Assembly: GCA_028704385.1 (NCBI GenBank)
Contig: JAQVLA010000006.1
Span: 1 to 64,000, forward strand
Source of the DNA: Bacteroidales bacterium
GTDB taxonomy: Bacteria; Bacteroidota; Bacteroidia; Bacteroidales; F082
Direction of reading: 5' to 3'
DNA length: 64,000 bases
The notes below the pieces were generated by a model. It had not been told where the DNA came from. It was given only the letters and a program-made list of their open reading frames with translations, and made no database searches. Positions 51,819 to 61,664 of this stretch are shown here, one piece after another; position 1 is the first letter of the stretch; the number at the start of each line of letters is the position of its first letter. The position numbers were made by a program, and so were the translations under genes.

Positions 51819-53849
51819 ATGACACAAGGCAGATTCAGCATTTTTCAGGAGTATGTGCTTCCGGCAATAGTGTTGCTTGTGTTGGCTTTTTTCTTTTTTC
51901 GAAATACCCAAACCCAATTCCCTGCTCATATTCACGCCTGGACGCAAAGCGACCGCTATGCTTTGGCTGTAGGTTTTATGGAGAATGGATATGATTTTTT
52001 TCATCCTGCCACACTCAACCTAAAACCCCGCTACGAAGCTGCTATTCCGCTTGAAGATCCACAAGGTATCACAAGCGTGGATTTTCCAATAATCGAATAC
52101 CTTGCCGCCTTGCTGATGGGAATTTATGGCCAGCCGGCTCCCTGGATTTTCAGGACGCTAATGCTGCTACTTGGATTGAGCGGATTGTTTATTTGGTTTC
52201 GGTTTCTGCGCGAAGCTGGCGTAAACTATGGGCTATCGCTTTCCAGCTTGTTGCTGGCTTTTACTGCTCCGGTTTTTACGTATTATCTGAATGGTTTTAT
52301 CCCCAGCACAAGCGCGGTAGCTATGAGTTTGGCGGCCTTGTACTTTTTTGCACGCTACCTTCGAAATGAAAAGATAAAAACACTGATAACAGCCCTGATT
52401 TTTCTAACACTGTCAGCATTGATACGCAAGCCTTTTGTGATGGGATTGCTGGCATGGGCCGGGGCTTTTGTGCTTATTTTTTGGAAAGAGAAATCAAAGC
52501 TGAGGATTGTCTTGCCGGGCTTTTTCATGGCATTAGCAATTGTTGGATTTTATCACGTTTACAACAAATTCCTGAGTTTTACATATGGCTCACTTTTCAT
52601 CAGCGATTTAATGCCGGCCGACACTTTTTCGGAAACATTTCAACTGATTCGGATTAGCTGGGCAAACTGGAAGCTGACTTATTTTTCTTTGCCTGCCTGG
52701 ATAGGGATAGGTTTGGCAGTTTCAGGGCTTTTGTTTAAGGGATTTGGCAACAAAACAAACAAAGTTATTGGGTTTAGTGCGTTGCTCTGGCTCGCAGCCT
52801 CAGGGCTTTATCTTTTAGCGATGGCAAGGCAATTTCCGGCTCATGATTATTATTTTTTGGATAGTTTTTTTCTTCCGGTATTGATTTTATTAGGCTTGGG
52901 ATTGCGTTTGCTGTCAAAAATTGAAAAGCCTTTTCAAAGGGGAATTTTATTTATTGCCTTTGCTCTGAATGGCTGGATGTTAAAAGAAGCCTATGCCATT
53001 CAAAATGAACGCAATACTTTTAAAAGCTGGGACAGGACAGAGATTACAAGACGCAATTTTGAAGGTGGCGCAAAACTTTTAGCCGAAGCTAAAGTGCCAC
53101 CCAATGCCAAAATTCTGGTCCTCGATGCTTACACCACCAACATACCGCTGTTGTTGTTAGAGCGTAAGGGTTACACGGTGATCAATACTACACAGGAAAA
53201 TATAAAACAGGCGATGGAATGGGATTTTGATTTCATTGCCATTCAAAACCGCTTTTTGGCCAGTGATATCCTGCGCAATTATCCTGACATCACACAAAAG
53301 CTTCAGCCTGTCGCCAATAATGGAAAAATTGGAATTTATCTACAATACGAAAACTCAAATCCCCTGTCATATAAAGAATTAACTTATCTTGAACAACAAC
53401 TTGTTTTATTAGAAGGTTCAACGTTTATAAATCAACATCCCAAATCCAATTCTTCATGCGAAGGTATGGTTTTTGAGCATGCATTTTTACCCCTTGCTGA
53501 CACAATTCTTCATGCCGGAACAAAACCTGAAATCAGCCTCTTTTTCGAAGCTGAAATTCATAGCGCAAACCTTCCCAAAAAACTTTTTTTGGTGATGGAT
53601 GTCAGTTCGGACGATGGATCGAAGCATTACGAAAGTTTTGATCTGCGACCTTTTTTTGAGGCAGATAGCACGTTTGGAAGACCGGCTTTGATGATGCAAC
53701 TGCCACATTATATCGAGCAGGAATTAAAGCTCAAGGCATACCTTTGGAATGTCGGAGAGCAGTATCTTTGTATTGAAAATCTTGACTTTAAACTGATACA
53801 ATACCAAAATAAATTTTCCCAATACCCGAATGATTATGAAGAATATTGA
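51819..53849 (+). CDS. Polytopic membrane protein, GT-C glycosyltransferase-like (PMT/ArnT type)
   Basis: A 676-aa inner-membrane protein with about ten to twelve helices in the first 400 residues and a soluble C-terminal domain of about 270 residues. The first periplasmic loop has [25 protein letters not shown] and [19 protein letters not shown], the layout of PMT/ArnT-type GT-C enzymes that use polyprenyl-phosphate sugars. The acidic residues expected near the catalytic loop are present, but the family is only recognised by overall pattern. Its 3' end overlaps pgk, so it is co-transcribed with it despite the unrelated role. Confidence 0.65.
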   Translation: MTQGRFSIFQEYVLPAIVLLVLAFFFFRNTQTQFPAHIHAWTQSDRYALAVGFMENGYDFFHPATLNLKPRYEAAIPLEDPQGITSVDFPIIEYLAALLMGIYGQPAPWIFRTLMLLLGLSGLFIWFRFLREAGVNYGLSLSSLLLAFTAPVFTYYLNGFIPSTSAVAMSLAALYFFARYLRNEKIKTLITALIFLTLSALIRKPFVMGLLAWAGAFVLIFWKEKSKLRIVLPGFFMALAIVGFYHVYNKFLSFTYGSLFISDLMPADTFSETFQLIRISWANWKLTYFSLPAWIGIGLAVSGLLFKGFGNKTNKVIGFSALLWLAASGLYLLAMARQFPAHDYYFLDSFFLPVLILLGLGLRLLSKIEKPFQRGILFIAFALNGWMLKEAYAIQNERNTFKSWDRTEITRRNFEGGAKLLAEAKVPPNAKILVLDAYTTNIPLLLLERKGYTVINTTQENIKQAMEWDFDFIAIQNRFLASDILRNYPDITQKLQPVANNGKIGIYLQYENSNPLSYKELTYLEQQLVLLEGSTFINQHPKSNSSCEGMVFEHAFLPLADTILHAGTKPEISLFFEAEIHSANLPKKLFLVMDVSSDDGSKHYESFDLRPFFEADSTFGRPALMMQLPHYIEQELKLKAYLWNVGEQYLCIENLDFKLIQYQNKFSQYPNDYEEY

Positions 53850-55029
53850 TCAATTCAACCTGAAAGACAAAAAAGTGCTGGTGCGTGTAGATTTCAACGT
53901 GCCTCTTGATGACAAGTTCAAAATCACTGACGACACCCGTATTCGCGCGGCTATGCCCACAGCCGAAAAGATTTTGGCTTCCGGCGCTTCGGTTATTTTT
54001 ATGTCGCATCTGGGCCGGCCAAAAGAGGGTCCTGAAGATCGTTTTTCGTTGCGACACCTCATCCCTAATCTGGAAAAGCAACTCGGACGAAAAGTGCAGT
54101 TTGCCAACGATTGCATTGGTGTGGAAGCAGTTGAGAAAGCCGCTGCCTTGAAGCCGGGCGAAGTGTTGTTGCTCGAAAACCTGCGTTTTTACAAGGAGGA
54201 AACCAAAGGAGACATAAGCTTTGCAAAAAAACTGGCATTGCTGGCTGATGTGTATGTGAATGATGCCTTTGGAACGGCACACCGTGCACATGCTTCCACG
54301 GCTATTATCGCAAAGTATTTTCCCGGGAGCAGCCTTTTTGGTTACCTGATGCAGGATGAAGTTTCGAACCTCGAAAAAGTGACCAAGCATCCTGAAAGGC
54401 CTTTTACAGCTGTTTTGGGCGGTGCAAAGGTCTCCGGAAAAATCGAAATCATCAACAACCTGCTCGACAAAGTTGACAATCTCATTATCGGCGGAGGTAT
54501 GATGTTCACCTTTATCAAGGCTATGGGAGGTAAAGTTGGAAATTCATTGATTGAAGAGGACTTGCTGGAAACTGCAAAACATGCGATCGGGAAAGCCAAA
54601 GCCAATGGAGTAAAACTACTCATCCCAACCGACACGGTTATTGCTGATAAGTTTGATAACAGTGCAGCTAAACAATACTGTAATGCTGATGAGATTCCTG
54701 ATGGTTGGATGGGTTTGGATATCGGACCTGATACAATTGAAGTTTTCACACAGGTAATACTAGCCTCAAAAACCATTTTATGGAATGGCCCAATGGGTGT
54801 TTTTGAGTTCTCAAATTTTGCTAATGGAACCAGCAGTATTGCCCATGCCATTGCCAAAGCAACCTCAGCAGGTTGTTATTCATTGGTTGGTGGCGGTGAC
54901 TCGGTGGCAGCCGTAAACAAATACGATCTGGCCGACAAAGTGAGCTATGTTTCAACCGGTGGTGGTGCCATGCTCGAGTATATTGAAGGTAAAGAGCTTC
55001 CTGGCGTGAAAGCAATTCTGGAAGGATAG
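53836..55029 (+). CDS. pgk: Phosphoglycerate kinase
   Basis: A 397-aa glycolytic kinase transferring phosphate from 1,3-bisphosphoglycerate to ADP. N-terminal substrate-binding motifs are [12 protein letters not shown] and SHLGRPKEG; the catalytic and nucleotide-loop motifs are [30 protein letters not shown] and [14 protein letters not shown] near the end. A second ATG six bases upstream is possible. The gene starts within the last 14 bases of the preceding membrane-protein gene. An MFS gene follows after 17 bases. Confidence 0.95.
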   Translation: MKNIDQFNLKDKKVLVRVDFNVPLDDKFKITDDTRIRAAMPTAEKILASGASVIFMSHLGRPKEGPEDRFSLRHLIPNLEKQLGRKVQFANDCIGVEAVEKAAALKPGEVLLLENLRFYKEETKGDISFAKKLALLADVYVNDAFGTAHRAHASTAIIAKYFPGSSLFGYLMQDEVSNLEKVTKHPERPFTAVLGGAKVSGKIEIINNLLDKVDNLIIGGGMMFTFIKAMGGKVGNSLIEEDLLETAKHAIGKAKANGVKLLIPTDTVIADKFDNSAAKQYCNADEIPDGWMGLDIGPDTIEVFTQVILASKTILWNGPMGVFEFSNFANGTSSIAHAIAKATSAGCYSLVGGGDSVAAVNKYDLADKVSYVSTGGGAMLEYIEGKELPGVKAILEG

Positions 55030-55046
55030 TAATACCAAAACATTTC

Positions 55047-56300
55047 ATGAAAAATGGAGTAATAAAACTTTCCTTTTTTCATAAGATCCGATTTGCATTC
55101 AGGGCACTGGAGAATCGCAACTTCAGGTTGTTTTTCTTCGGTGCTTTCCTTTCGTTAATGGGCACCTGGATACAAAATCTGACCATTGGGTGGCTGGTTT
55201 ATAAACTTACAGATTCGGCGTTTTACCTGGGTTTGGTTGGCTTTGCCAGTCAAATTCCGGCACTAATACTAACTCCCATTGCCGGCGTTTATGCCGACAG
55301 GGTGAACAGACTTAAAGTGCTGCTTGCCACACAAAGCCTGCCCATGATACTGGCATTTTTACTTGCCGGTCTTACTTTCTCAGGACAAATTACAGTGACC
55401 GCTTTGATTGTAATTGTCATTATCAATGGCATGGCAATCGCTTTTGATACGCCTTTTCGTCATGCTTTTCTGCTCGAAATGCTGGGCGACAAAAAACTTA
55501 TTCCCAATGCGGTAGCTTTGAATTCCATGTTGTTTAATACCGCACGTTTTATTGGTCCCAGCATAGGTGGCTTGCTTATCGCCATGTTTGGCGAAGCCGT
55601 TTGTTTTTTGATCAACGGAGTTAGTTTTAGTGGTGTAATCATTGCTCTGCTTCTTATGAAATTGCCCGGATTTGTGAAACCTGCAGCACACAAATCAGTT
55701 TTCAGGGAATTGAAGGAGGGCTTGCGCTATGCCTGGAATTTTCTGCCTACCCGATATATGATCAGTCTGGCGATGGTTATTAGTTTTTTTGGGCTTCCGT
55801 TTCAGTCGTTTTTGCCCGTGTATGCAGCAGATATTTTAAAAGGAGATTCACAACTGCTTGGTTTACTTGTTGGTGCACTAGGGGCCGGAGCGCTGTCGGG
55901 AGCCTTATTTTTGGCTTCGCGCAATACTATTAGTAATTTGCCACTTATGATTCGCAACGCAGCACTGCTTTTTGGTATGGGTCTGATGGCATTCAGCTTT
56001 TCAAAACAAAGCTGGCTCTCGCTGGCACTTTTGTTTATTGCCGGTTTTGGGATGATTATCAGCTTCGTTTCGATTAATACTCTCTTGCAGACCGCAGTGG
56101 CCGAAGATCGCCGGGGAAGAGTGTTGGCACTTTACAGTATGTCGTTTTTGGGTTTTACTCCCGTCGGAAGTTTGTTGTTGGGAACAATTGCCGAATACAT
56201 TAGTGTGCCATACACAACATTGATAGCCAGTTCAATCTGTTTGATTTATGCCCTATTTTATGCTACTAAGGCAAAGTTGGTGAAGGGGCAGCTGCAATGA
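55047..56300 (+). CDS. MFS transporter (EntS/MFS_3-like exporter)
   Basis: A 417-aa major facilitator protein with twelve predicted helices. It starts ALENRNFRLFFFGAFLSLMGTWIQNLTIGWLVYKLTDSAF, typical of the MFS_3/EntS group, and has the motif A-like loop GVYADRVNRLKVL after helix 2. Substrate is unknown; relatives export siderophores or drugs. It follows pgk closely and may be in the same transcript. Confidence 0.88.
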   Translation: MKNGVIKLSFFHKIRFAFRALENRNFRLFFFGAFLSLMGTWIQNLTIGWLVYKLTDSAFYLGLVGFASQIPALILTPIAGVYADRVNRLKVLLATQSLPMILAFLLAGLTFSGQITVTALIVIVIINGMAIAFDTPFRHAFLLEMLGDKKLIPNAVALNSMLFNTARFIGPSIGGLLIAMFGEAVCFLINGVSFSGVIIALLLMKLPGFVKPAAHKSVFRELKEGLRYAWNFLPTRYMISLAMVISFFGLPFQSFLPVYAADILKGDSQLLGLLVGALGAGALSGALFLASRNTISNLPLMIRNAALLFGMGLMAFSFSKQSWLSLALLFIAGFGMIISFVSINTLLQTAVAEDRRGRVLALYSMSFLGFTPVGSLLLGTIAEYISVPYTTLIASSICLIYALFYATKAKLVKGQLQ

Positions 56301-56419
56301 AATACCTGAGAAATGAGAGAAATTAATTGAACCGTTCCCTGACAAAGGAGCTGTAAAACCCTTAAGAAGTGATAGTTTTTTGCAGCAAATGCTTATTTTT
56401 ACAGCAAAAATTCATCCAA

Positions 56420-58567
56420 ATGAAGAAATTGTTGTTTTTCCTGGCAGTGATTTTGCTGCCTTACTACGGATTATTTGCCGGCGAGGGCATGTGGATCCCG
56501 ATGTTGCTCAAGCAACTCAACGAAAAAGAAATGAAGGCAATGGGTATGCGCATCAGTGCCGACGACATTTATTCTATTAATAATACAAGTCTCAAGGATG
56601 CCATAGTGCTTTTTGGCCGGGGATGTACAGGTGAAATTGTGAGCGATCAGGGCTTGTTGCTAACCAACCATCACTGTGGATATCGCCAGATTCAGCAGCA
56701 CAGCAGTGTTGAAAACGACTACCTCACCAATGGTTTCTGGGCGATGAGCAAAGAAGAAGAACTCCCCAATCCGGGCCTCACGGTTACTATGATGAAAAAA
56801 ATGGAGGATGTTACCCAACAAGTACTCGAAGGCGTGAATGAAGAAATGACCATGGAAGCCCGCAAACAGAAAATAAAAGAGAATTCAGATGTTCTGATCA
56901 AAAAAGCCGTAGAAGAATCTGGTTATGAGGTAACAATCAAAGATTTCTTCATTGACAATCAATACTATATGATTTACAATGAAATCTTTAAAGACATTCG
57001 GTTGGTGGGTGCTCCGCCTTCCAATATTGGAAAATTTGGTGGTGACACCGACAACTGGATGTGGCCACGTCACACTGGCGATTTCTCTGTTTTCAGGATT
57101 TATGTGGATAAAGACGGCAACCCTGCAGAATACAGCCCGGATAACGTTCCTTATCAGCCTAAATCACATTTACCTATCTCCCTGAAAGGAATTGAAGAAA
57201 AGGATTTTACTTTCGTTTTTGGCTATCCTGCCCGCACCAGCGAATACCTGCCGTCCTCTGCCGTAAATTTGATTACTGAAGTAACCAATCCTCCCAAAAT
57301 CAAACTGCGCGAAACACGCCTGGACATCTTCAGCAAATATGCCAATAGCGATCCTAAAGTGCGCATTCAATATGCAGCCAAACATGCAGGCGTGGCCAAT
57401 TATTGGAAAAAGATGATTGGTGAGAGTAAAGGAATCAGAAGGATGAACGGCATCGAACGCAAACAGGCCTTTGAAGAAAAATTTATGGCCTGGGCTGATA
57501 TCGTAAAAGGCAATTTTGGTGGGATAATTCCTACATTTGAAAAAACCTATGGCGAGATGGAGCCTTATAGCCTGGCTTCGGATTATGTGCGCGAGGCAGG
57601 AATGGGAATCGAATTAATCAGTTTTGCTTCACGTTTTAGAAATCTGAGTGAAGTCGATAAAGAAACTTCTGACGAAAAAATTCAGTCGCTTGTAAAAGCA
57701 GCAGAAGGTCAGGTAAAATCATTTTACAAAGATTATTATCAGCCAATTGATCGGGAAGTTGCTGTGGCACTTTTAAAACTTTACCGCGATAATCAGCCTG
57801 CCGATTTCCGCCCTGAAGTGCTTAATCTGATTGATGAAAAATACAAAGGCGATGTGGAGGCTTATGTAGAAATGCTCTTTACTAAATCTATATTTGATAA
57901 TGAAGCCGAAGTGAATGATCTGTTGCGCAATTTTGATCACAGGTCAGTAAAAAAGATTTTAAAAGATCCTGCTTTTCAGGCTTATGAGAGCATGCGTGGT
58001 TTTTACGAGCAGGAAGTTGGCCCGCATTTAAAACGTTTGACGGCGCAAAACGACAGTTTGCAACGCATCTATATGAAAGCGCAAATGCTGATGCAACCCG
58101 AGAAGCGTTTCTATCCGGATGCCAATTTTAGTTTGAGGATAACCTATGGATTAGTTGAAGGTTATCATCCTGCCGATGCAGTTTACTATGATTATTTTAC
58201 TACTTTGGAAGGCATCATGGAAAAGGAAGACCCGAATATATATGATTATGTGGTGGAAGAAAAGCTGAAAACCTTACATGCCACAAAAGATTATGGCCCT
58301 TATGGCGATAAGGACGGGCATATGCAGGTGGCTTTTGTGGCCTCAAATCACACAACAGGAGGCAATTCAGGAAGTCCGGTACTCAATGCTGACGGGCAAA
58401 TGATCGGAATTAACTTCGATCGCTGCTGGGAAGGAACTATGAGTGATTTGATGTACGATCCTGACATGGGCCGCAACATCGCCGTCGACATTCGCTATGT
58501 GCTTTTTATTATGGACAAGTTTGCCGGTGCAGGTCATTTAGTAGATGAAATGACCTTGATAAAATAA
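56420..58567 (+). CDS. dpp11: S46 family dipeptidyl-peptidase, DPP11-like (Asp/Glu-specific)
   Basis: A 715-aa periplasmic serine peptidase with a signal peptide (residues 1-20, ...YGLFAGEG). The catalytic His is in LLTNHHCGY (84/85), the Asp lies in the WMWPRHTGDFS region, and the nucleophile Ser650 is in TTGGNSGSP. Eighteen residues after the Ser is Arg668 in INFDRCWEG, the same spacing as Ser655/Arg673 of P. gingivalis DPP11, where the Arg selects acidic P1 residues; DPP7 has Gly there. It releases N-terminal dipeptides from peptides imported across the outer membrane. The start at MKKLLFF is chosen over an in-frame ATG 51 bases upstream because it gives a proper signal peptide. Confidence 0.93.
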   Translation: MKKLLFFLAVILLPYYGLFAGEGMWIPMLLKQLNEKEMKAMGMRISADDIYSINNTSLKDAIVLFGRGCTGEIVSDQGLLLTNHHCGYRQIQQHSSVENDYLTNGFWAMSKEEELPNPGLTVTMMKKMEDVTQQVLEGVNEEMTMEARKQKIKENSDVLIKKAVEESGYEVTIKDFFIDNQYYMIYNEIFKDIRLVGAPPSNIGKFGGDTDNWMWPRHTGDFSVFRIYVDKDGNPAEYSPDNVPYQPKSHLPISLKGIEEKDFTFVFGYPARTSEYLPSSAVNLITEVTNPPKIKLRETRLDIFSKYANSDPKVRIQYAAKHAGVANYWKKMIGESKGIRRMNGIERKQAFEEKFMAWADIVKGNFGGIIPTFEKTYGEMEPYSLASDYVREAGMGIELISFASRFRNLSEVDKETSDEKIQSLVKAAEGQVKSFYKDYYQPIDREVAVALLKLYRDNQPADFRPEVLNLIDEKYKGDVEAYVEMLFTKSIFDNEAEVNDLLRNFDHRSVKKILKDPAFQAYESMRGFYEQEVGPHLKRLTAQNDSLQRIYMKAQMLMQPEKRFYPDANFSLRITYGLVEGYHPADAVYYDYFTTLEGIMEKEDPNIYDYVVEEKLKTLHATKDYGPYGDKDGHMQVAFVASNHTTGGNSGSPVLNADGQMIGINFDRCWEGTMSDLMYDPDMGRNIAVDIRYVLFIMDKFAGAGHLVDEMTLIK

Positions 58568-58591
58568 GACGAAAATATCAGCCGTAAAAAG

Positions 58592-58628
58592 AAAAGCAAC
58601 TGCATGGAAAATCAATCGGTTGCTTTTT
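58592..58628 (+). terminator. Terminator of the S46 peptidase gene
   Basis: AAAAGCAACTG (58592-58602) pairs with CGGTTGCTTTT (58617-58627) around a 14-base loop, with one G-U pair, and runs into a T-tract. It lies 24 bases after the stop codon. Confidence 0.75.
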
Positions 58629-58861
58629 TTGTTGACTGGATTTTACAAATCGCAACATAAACAAGCTGATTGCTTTGCTTATCAACAGAAATTCCAAATT
58701 TTTGGCGTAATGTAAAGATTGTATTCAGAATATTCAGCCTAAAATTTGGAATATATTTGGTATGCAACTAATTCCCTTTTGAATTGTTATTTTAGTTGAT
58801 TTAATAGCTATTCCGAATGTTCTTGCCTGAATAATGACATAGACCAAACTAACTTGTTTTT
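58629..58861. other. Upstream region of ndh with a 12-bp inverted repeat
   Basis: No gene seen. ATTCCAAATTTT (58691-58702) and AAAATTTGGAAT (58741-58752) are exact inverse copies separated by 38 bases, 110 bases upstream of the ndh start. They may bind a regulator cooperatively or form a hairpin. No perfect -7 box was found near the start. Confidence 0.4.
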
Positions 58862-60160
58862 ATGATGGATTCAAAAAACACATTAAACGTACCTGAAAGC
58901 TCATTACCACGCCTGGTAATTATCGGTGGTGGATTTGCAGGAATAACATTGATTAAAGCACTCAATAAAAATGACTTCCAGATCGTACTGATCGATCAGA
59001 ATAACTACCATACTTTTCAGCCGCTCTTGTATCAGGTAGCCACAGGAGGACTCGAACCTGATTCGATAGCCTATCCCTTGCGCAAATATGTAAAACGTTT
59101 TGGTAATCTGTTTTTCCGTTTGGCGGAAGTGCAACAACTTTTGCCTGAAAAGAAACAGTTGATCACTTCTCATGGCACCTTGAAGTATGATTACCTGGTT
59201 GTTGCCACAGGTGCACGAACCAATTATTTTGGTAATACCAATCTGGAGTGCTATACCATGGGGATGAAGTCAGTTCCGGAAGCACTCAACCTCCGCAGTT
59301 TAATCCTTCAGAATCTTGAACAGGCAATCGTCACCAAAGACCCGCTGAAACGACAGGCCTTGATGAATTTTGTTATTATTGGTGGAGGTCCGACAGGAGT
59401 GGAGCTTGCCGGAGCTTTAGCCGAACTCAAGCGTTTTGTTTTTAAAGAGGAGTATCACGATTTGAAAATGGATGATATGCAGGTTTTTTTGATCGAAGGT
59501 TCACCCAAACTGGTGGGCGGCATGTCGGAAAAATCATCCAAACGTACACTTGGTTTTTTGAAAAAACTGGGTGTGCAGGTGTTCTTGAACTGTCGCATCA
59601 ATGATTACGACGGACACAAAGTAGAAATTGAAAACGGCACACCTATTCCATCCGAAAATGTGATTTGGGCTGCAGGTATTAAAGCAGCACCTGTTGCAGG
59701 AATGGAACAGGCAGCTACCGGTCATGGAGGTCGCTTACTAACGGATGAATACAGTTGTGTAAAAGGTTTTGAAAATTGCTTTGCTGTGGGTGATGTGGCC
59801 TTGATGGAAGGCGATATCCATTACCCAAAGGGGCATCCGCAGGTAGCGCCTGTTGCAATTCAACAGGCAGAGCTTTTAGCTAAAAACCTAAGTAGATTAG
59901 TTCATCAAAAAACTTTAAAACCTTTTCGGTACACCGACAAAGGGAGTATGGCCACCATTGGCCGTAAAAAGGCCGTAGTGGATGTAACCGGAATGTTTTT
60001 CAGCGGAACATTTGCCTGGTTTGTATGGCTTTTTGTACATTTGATGTCAATAGTCGGATTTAAAAACCGGTTGGCAACACTTTTGCAGTGGTTCTCAAAT
60101 TATATCAACTTTAACAGTGCATTGAGGCTGATAATCAGGCCCTACCAACCAAAGCAATAA
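58862..60160 (+). CDS. ndh: Type II NADH dehydrogenase (NDH-2)
   Basis: A 432-aa single-subunit, non-proton-pumping NADH:quinone oxidoreductase, membrane-bound at the inner face. FAD-binding motif GGGFAGITLIKAL is near residues 21-33, the NADH motif IGGGPTGVELAGALAEL near 170-186, and a second FAD motif FAVGDVAL near 300. The C-terminal hydrophobic segment (GTFAWFVWLFVHLMSIVGF) is the usual membrane anchor. An alternative start one codon later exists. radA follows after four bases, so the two are co-transcribed. Confidence 0.92.
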   Translation: MMDSKNTLNVPESSLPRLVIIGGGFAGITLIKALNKNDFQIVLIDQNNYHTFQPLLYQVATGGLEPDSIAYPLRKYVKRFGNLFFRLAEVQQLLPEKKQLITSHGTLKYDYLVVATGARTNYFGNTNLECYTMGMKSVPEALNLRSLILQNLEQAIVTKDPLKRQALMNFVIIGGGPTGVELAGALAELKRFVFKEEYHDLKMDDMQVFLIEGSPKLVGGMSEKSSKRTLGFLKKLGVQVFLNCRINDYDGHKVEIENGTPIPSENVIWAAGIKAAPVAGMEQAATGHGGRLLTDEYSCVKGFENCFAVGDVALMEGDIHYPKGHPQVAPVAIQQAELLAKNLSRLVHQKTLKPFRYTDKGSMATIGRKKAVVDVTGMFFSGTFAWFVWLFVHLMSIVGFKNRLATLLQWFSNYINFNSALRLIIRPYQPKQ

Positions 60161-60164
60161 ATAC

Positions 60165-61535
60165 ATGGCCAAAACCAAAACTGTCTTTTTCTGTAAAAAC
60201 TGTGGCAATGAATCTCCCAAATGGATCGGCAAATGCCCGGGTTGCGGTGAATGGAATACCTATGTAGAAGAAACTGTTGTAACAGGTAAAAAAGGTCAGT
60301 CGATTTCCAGTAGTATTAATATGCCCGGATCGGCAAAGCCTTTGCCGGTGCAAGAAATAAGCAGCACCAAAATTGACCGTATGGATATGGGTTATGCCGA
60401 GCTGAACAGGGTGCTGGGTGGCGGTTTGGTTCCCGGCTCGTTGGTTTTGATTGGCGGAGAACCCGGTATAGGAAAATCAACCTTGATGCTGCAGGTGGCA
60501 TTGCAACTCACTGATGTTAAAGTGCTTTATATCAGCGGCGAAGAGAGTCAGCAACAGCTTAAAATGCGAGCCGACAGAATTGGTATTCGCAACCAAAGTT
60601 GTTATATCCTTACCGAGACAGACACCCAGGAAATTGTTCGCCATTTTAAAGAGATGCAACCTGATATGGTTGTGATTGATTCTATCCAAACTCTGCAATC
60701 GCCCGGATTGGAAGCCACTGCCGGAAGTATTTCGCAGATCAGAGAGACGGCAGCCGAGATGAATAAACTGGCCAAAGGGTTTCAGGTCCCGGTATTTTTG
60801 ATTGGTCATATCACCAAAGATGGCAGCATCGCAGGACCGAAGATTTTGGAACATATGGTGGATACAGTTATCCAGTTTGAAGGTGATCGGCATTATGGCT
60901 TCCGGATTTTACGGGCTATCAAAAACCGTTTTGGATCGGCTGCTGAATTGGGTATTTTCGAAATGCATGCCAATGGATTGCGCGAGGTAACTAATCCAAG
61001 TGAGATTTTGCTTTCGCAGCGCGAAGAAGCTGTGAGTGGTGTGGCAATTGCGGCTATGGTTGAGGGTTTGCGTCCCATGCTGATTGAAACCCAGGCGCTG
61101 GTCAGCACGGCTGCTTATGGCACGCCACAGCGCTCCGGAACAGGTTTTGACATGCGCAGGCTCAATATGCTGCTAGCCGTGCTCGAAAAACGTGCTGGCT
61201 TTAGGCTGGCTGCCAAAGACGTGTTTTTGAATATCGCAGGCGGCATTCGGGTAGACGATCCGGCGATTGACCTCTCGGTGATTGCCAGTATCTTGTCTTC
61301 AAGTGAAGATATCCCGATTGATTCGAAAGATTGTTTTGCGGCAGAAGTTGGTCTATCGGGCGAAATAAGGGCTGTGAATCGTATTGAAGCACGAATTGCT
61401 GAAGCAGATAAATTGGGCTTTGAACGTATTTTTATCTCAAAATATAACAGCAAAGGTCTCGATACGAGGAAATATGCCATTGAAATAATTGCTGTAGCCT
61501 CAGTCAATCAACTGTTTGAATCCTTATTTGGGTAA
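60165..61535 (+). CDS. radA: DNA repair protein RadA (Sms)
   Basis: A 456-aa RecA-like helicase acting in recombination intermediate processing. N-terminal zinc finger Cys10-Cys13-Cys24-Cys27 (FFCKNCGNESPKWIGKCPGC), Walker A GGEPGIGKST (about 97-106), the RadA-specific KNRFG motif (RAIKNRFGSAAELG, near 250) and a C-terminal Lon-like domain (LSGEIRAVNRIEARIAEA). All elements are intact. It follows ndh by four bases. Confidence 0.95.
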   Translation: MAKTKTVFFCKNCGNESPKWIGKCPGCGEWNTYVEETVVTGKKGQSISSSINMPGSAKPLPVQEISSTKIDRMDMGYAELNRVLGGGLVPGSLVLIGGEPGIGKSTLMLQVALQLTDVKVLYISGEESQQQLKMRADRIGIRNQSCYILTETDTQEIVRHFKEMQPDMVVIDSIQTLQSPGLEATAGSISQIRETAAEMNKLAKGFQVPVFLIGHITKDGSIAGPKILEHMVDTVIQFEGDRHYGFRILRAIKNRFGSAAELGIFEMHANGLREVTNPSEILLSQREEAVSGVAIAAMVEGLRPMLIETQALVSTAAYGTPQRSGTGFDMRRLNMLLAVLEKRAGFRLAAKDVFLNIAGGIRVDDPAIDLSVIASILSSSEDIPIDSKDCFAAEVGLSGEIRAVNRIEARIAEADKLGFERIFISKYNSKGLDTRKYAIEIIAVASVNQLFESLFG

Positions 61536-61562
61536 GTTTTTACCCGTTTCATACTTAAACTT

Positions 61563-61626
61563 GTCAACAAAAATCTGTTAATTTGTGTAGCATGGTCAAC
61601 AAATTAACGTTAATTTGTGTACCATG
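61563..61626. repeat. Tandem 32-bp direct repeat carrying a 20-bp palindrome
   Basis: Unit 1 (61563-61594) and unit 2 (61595-61626) share 26 of 32 bases; both start GTCAACAAA and carry GTTAATTTGTGTA then CATG. The second unit contains the perfect palindrome ACAAATTAACGTTAATTTGT (61599-61618); the first has a degenerate version. The pair lies directly upstream of the -7 box of the AAA/DUF4143 gene, over the -33 region, so it is probably an operator. It is not coding. Confidence 0.7.
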
Positions 61627-61642
61627 GTAGATGAATTTATAG

Positions 61643-61650
61643 TATTTTTG
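61643..61650 (+). promoter_or_regulatory. -7 box of the AAA/DUF4143 ATPase gene
   Basis: TATTTTTG matches TAnnTTTG exactly, 14 bases before the ATG. The expected -33 site is not a clear TTTG and would lie at or within the tandem repeats just upstream. Confidence 0.55.
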
Positions 61651-61664
61651 TAAAAAAGCTAAAA

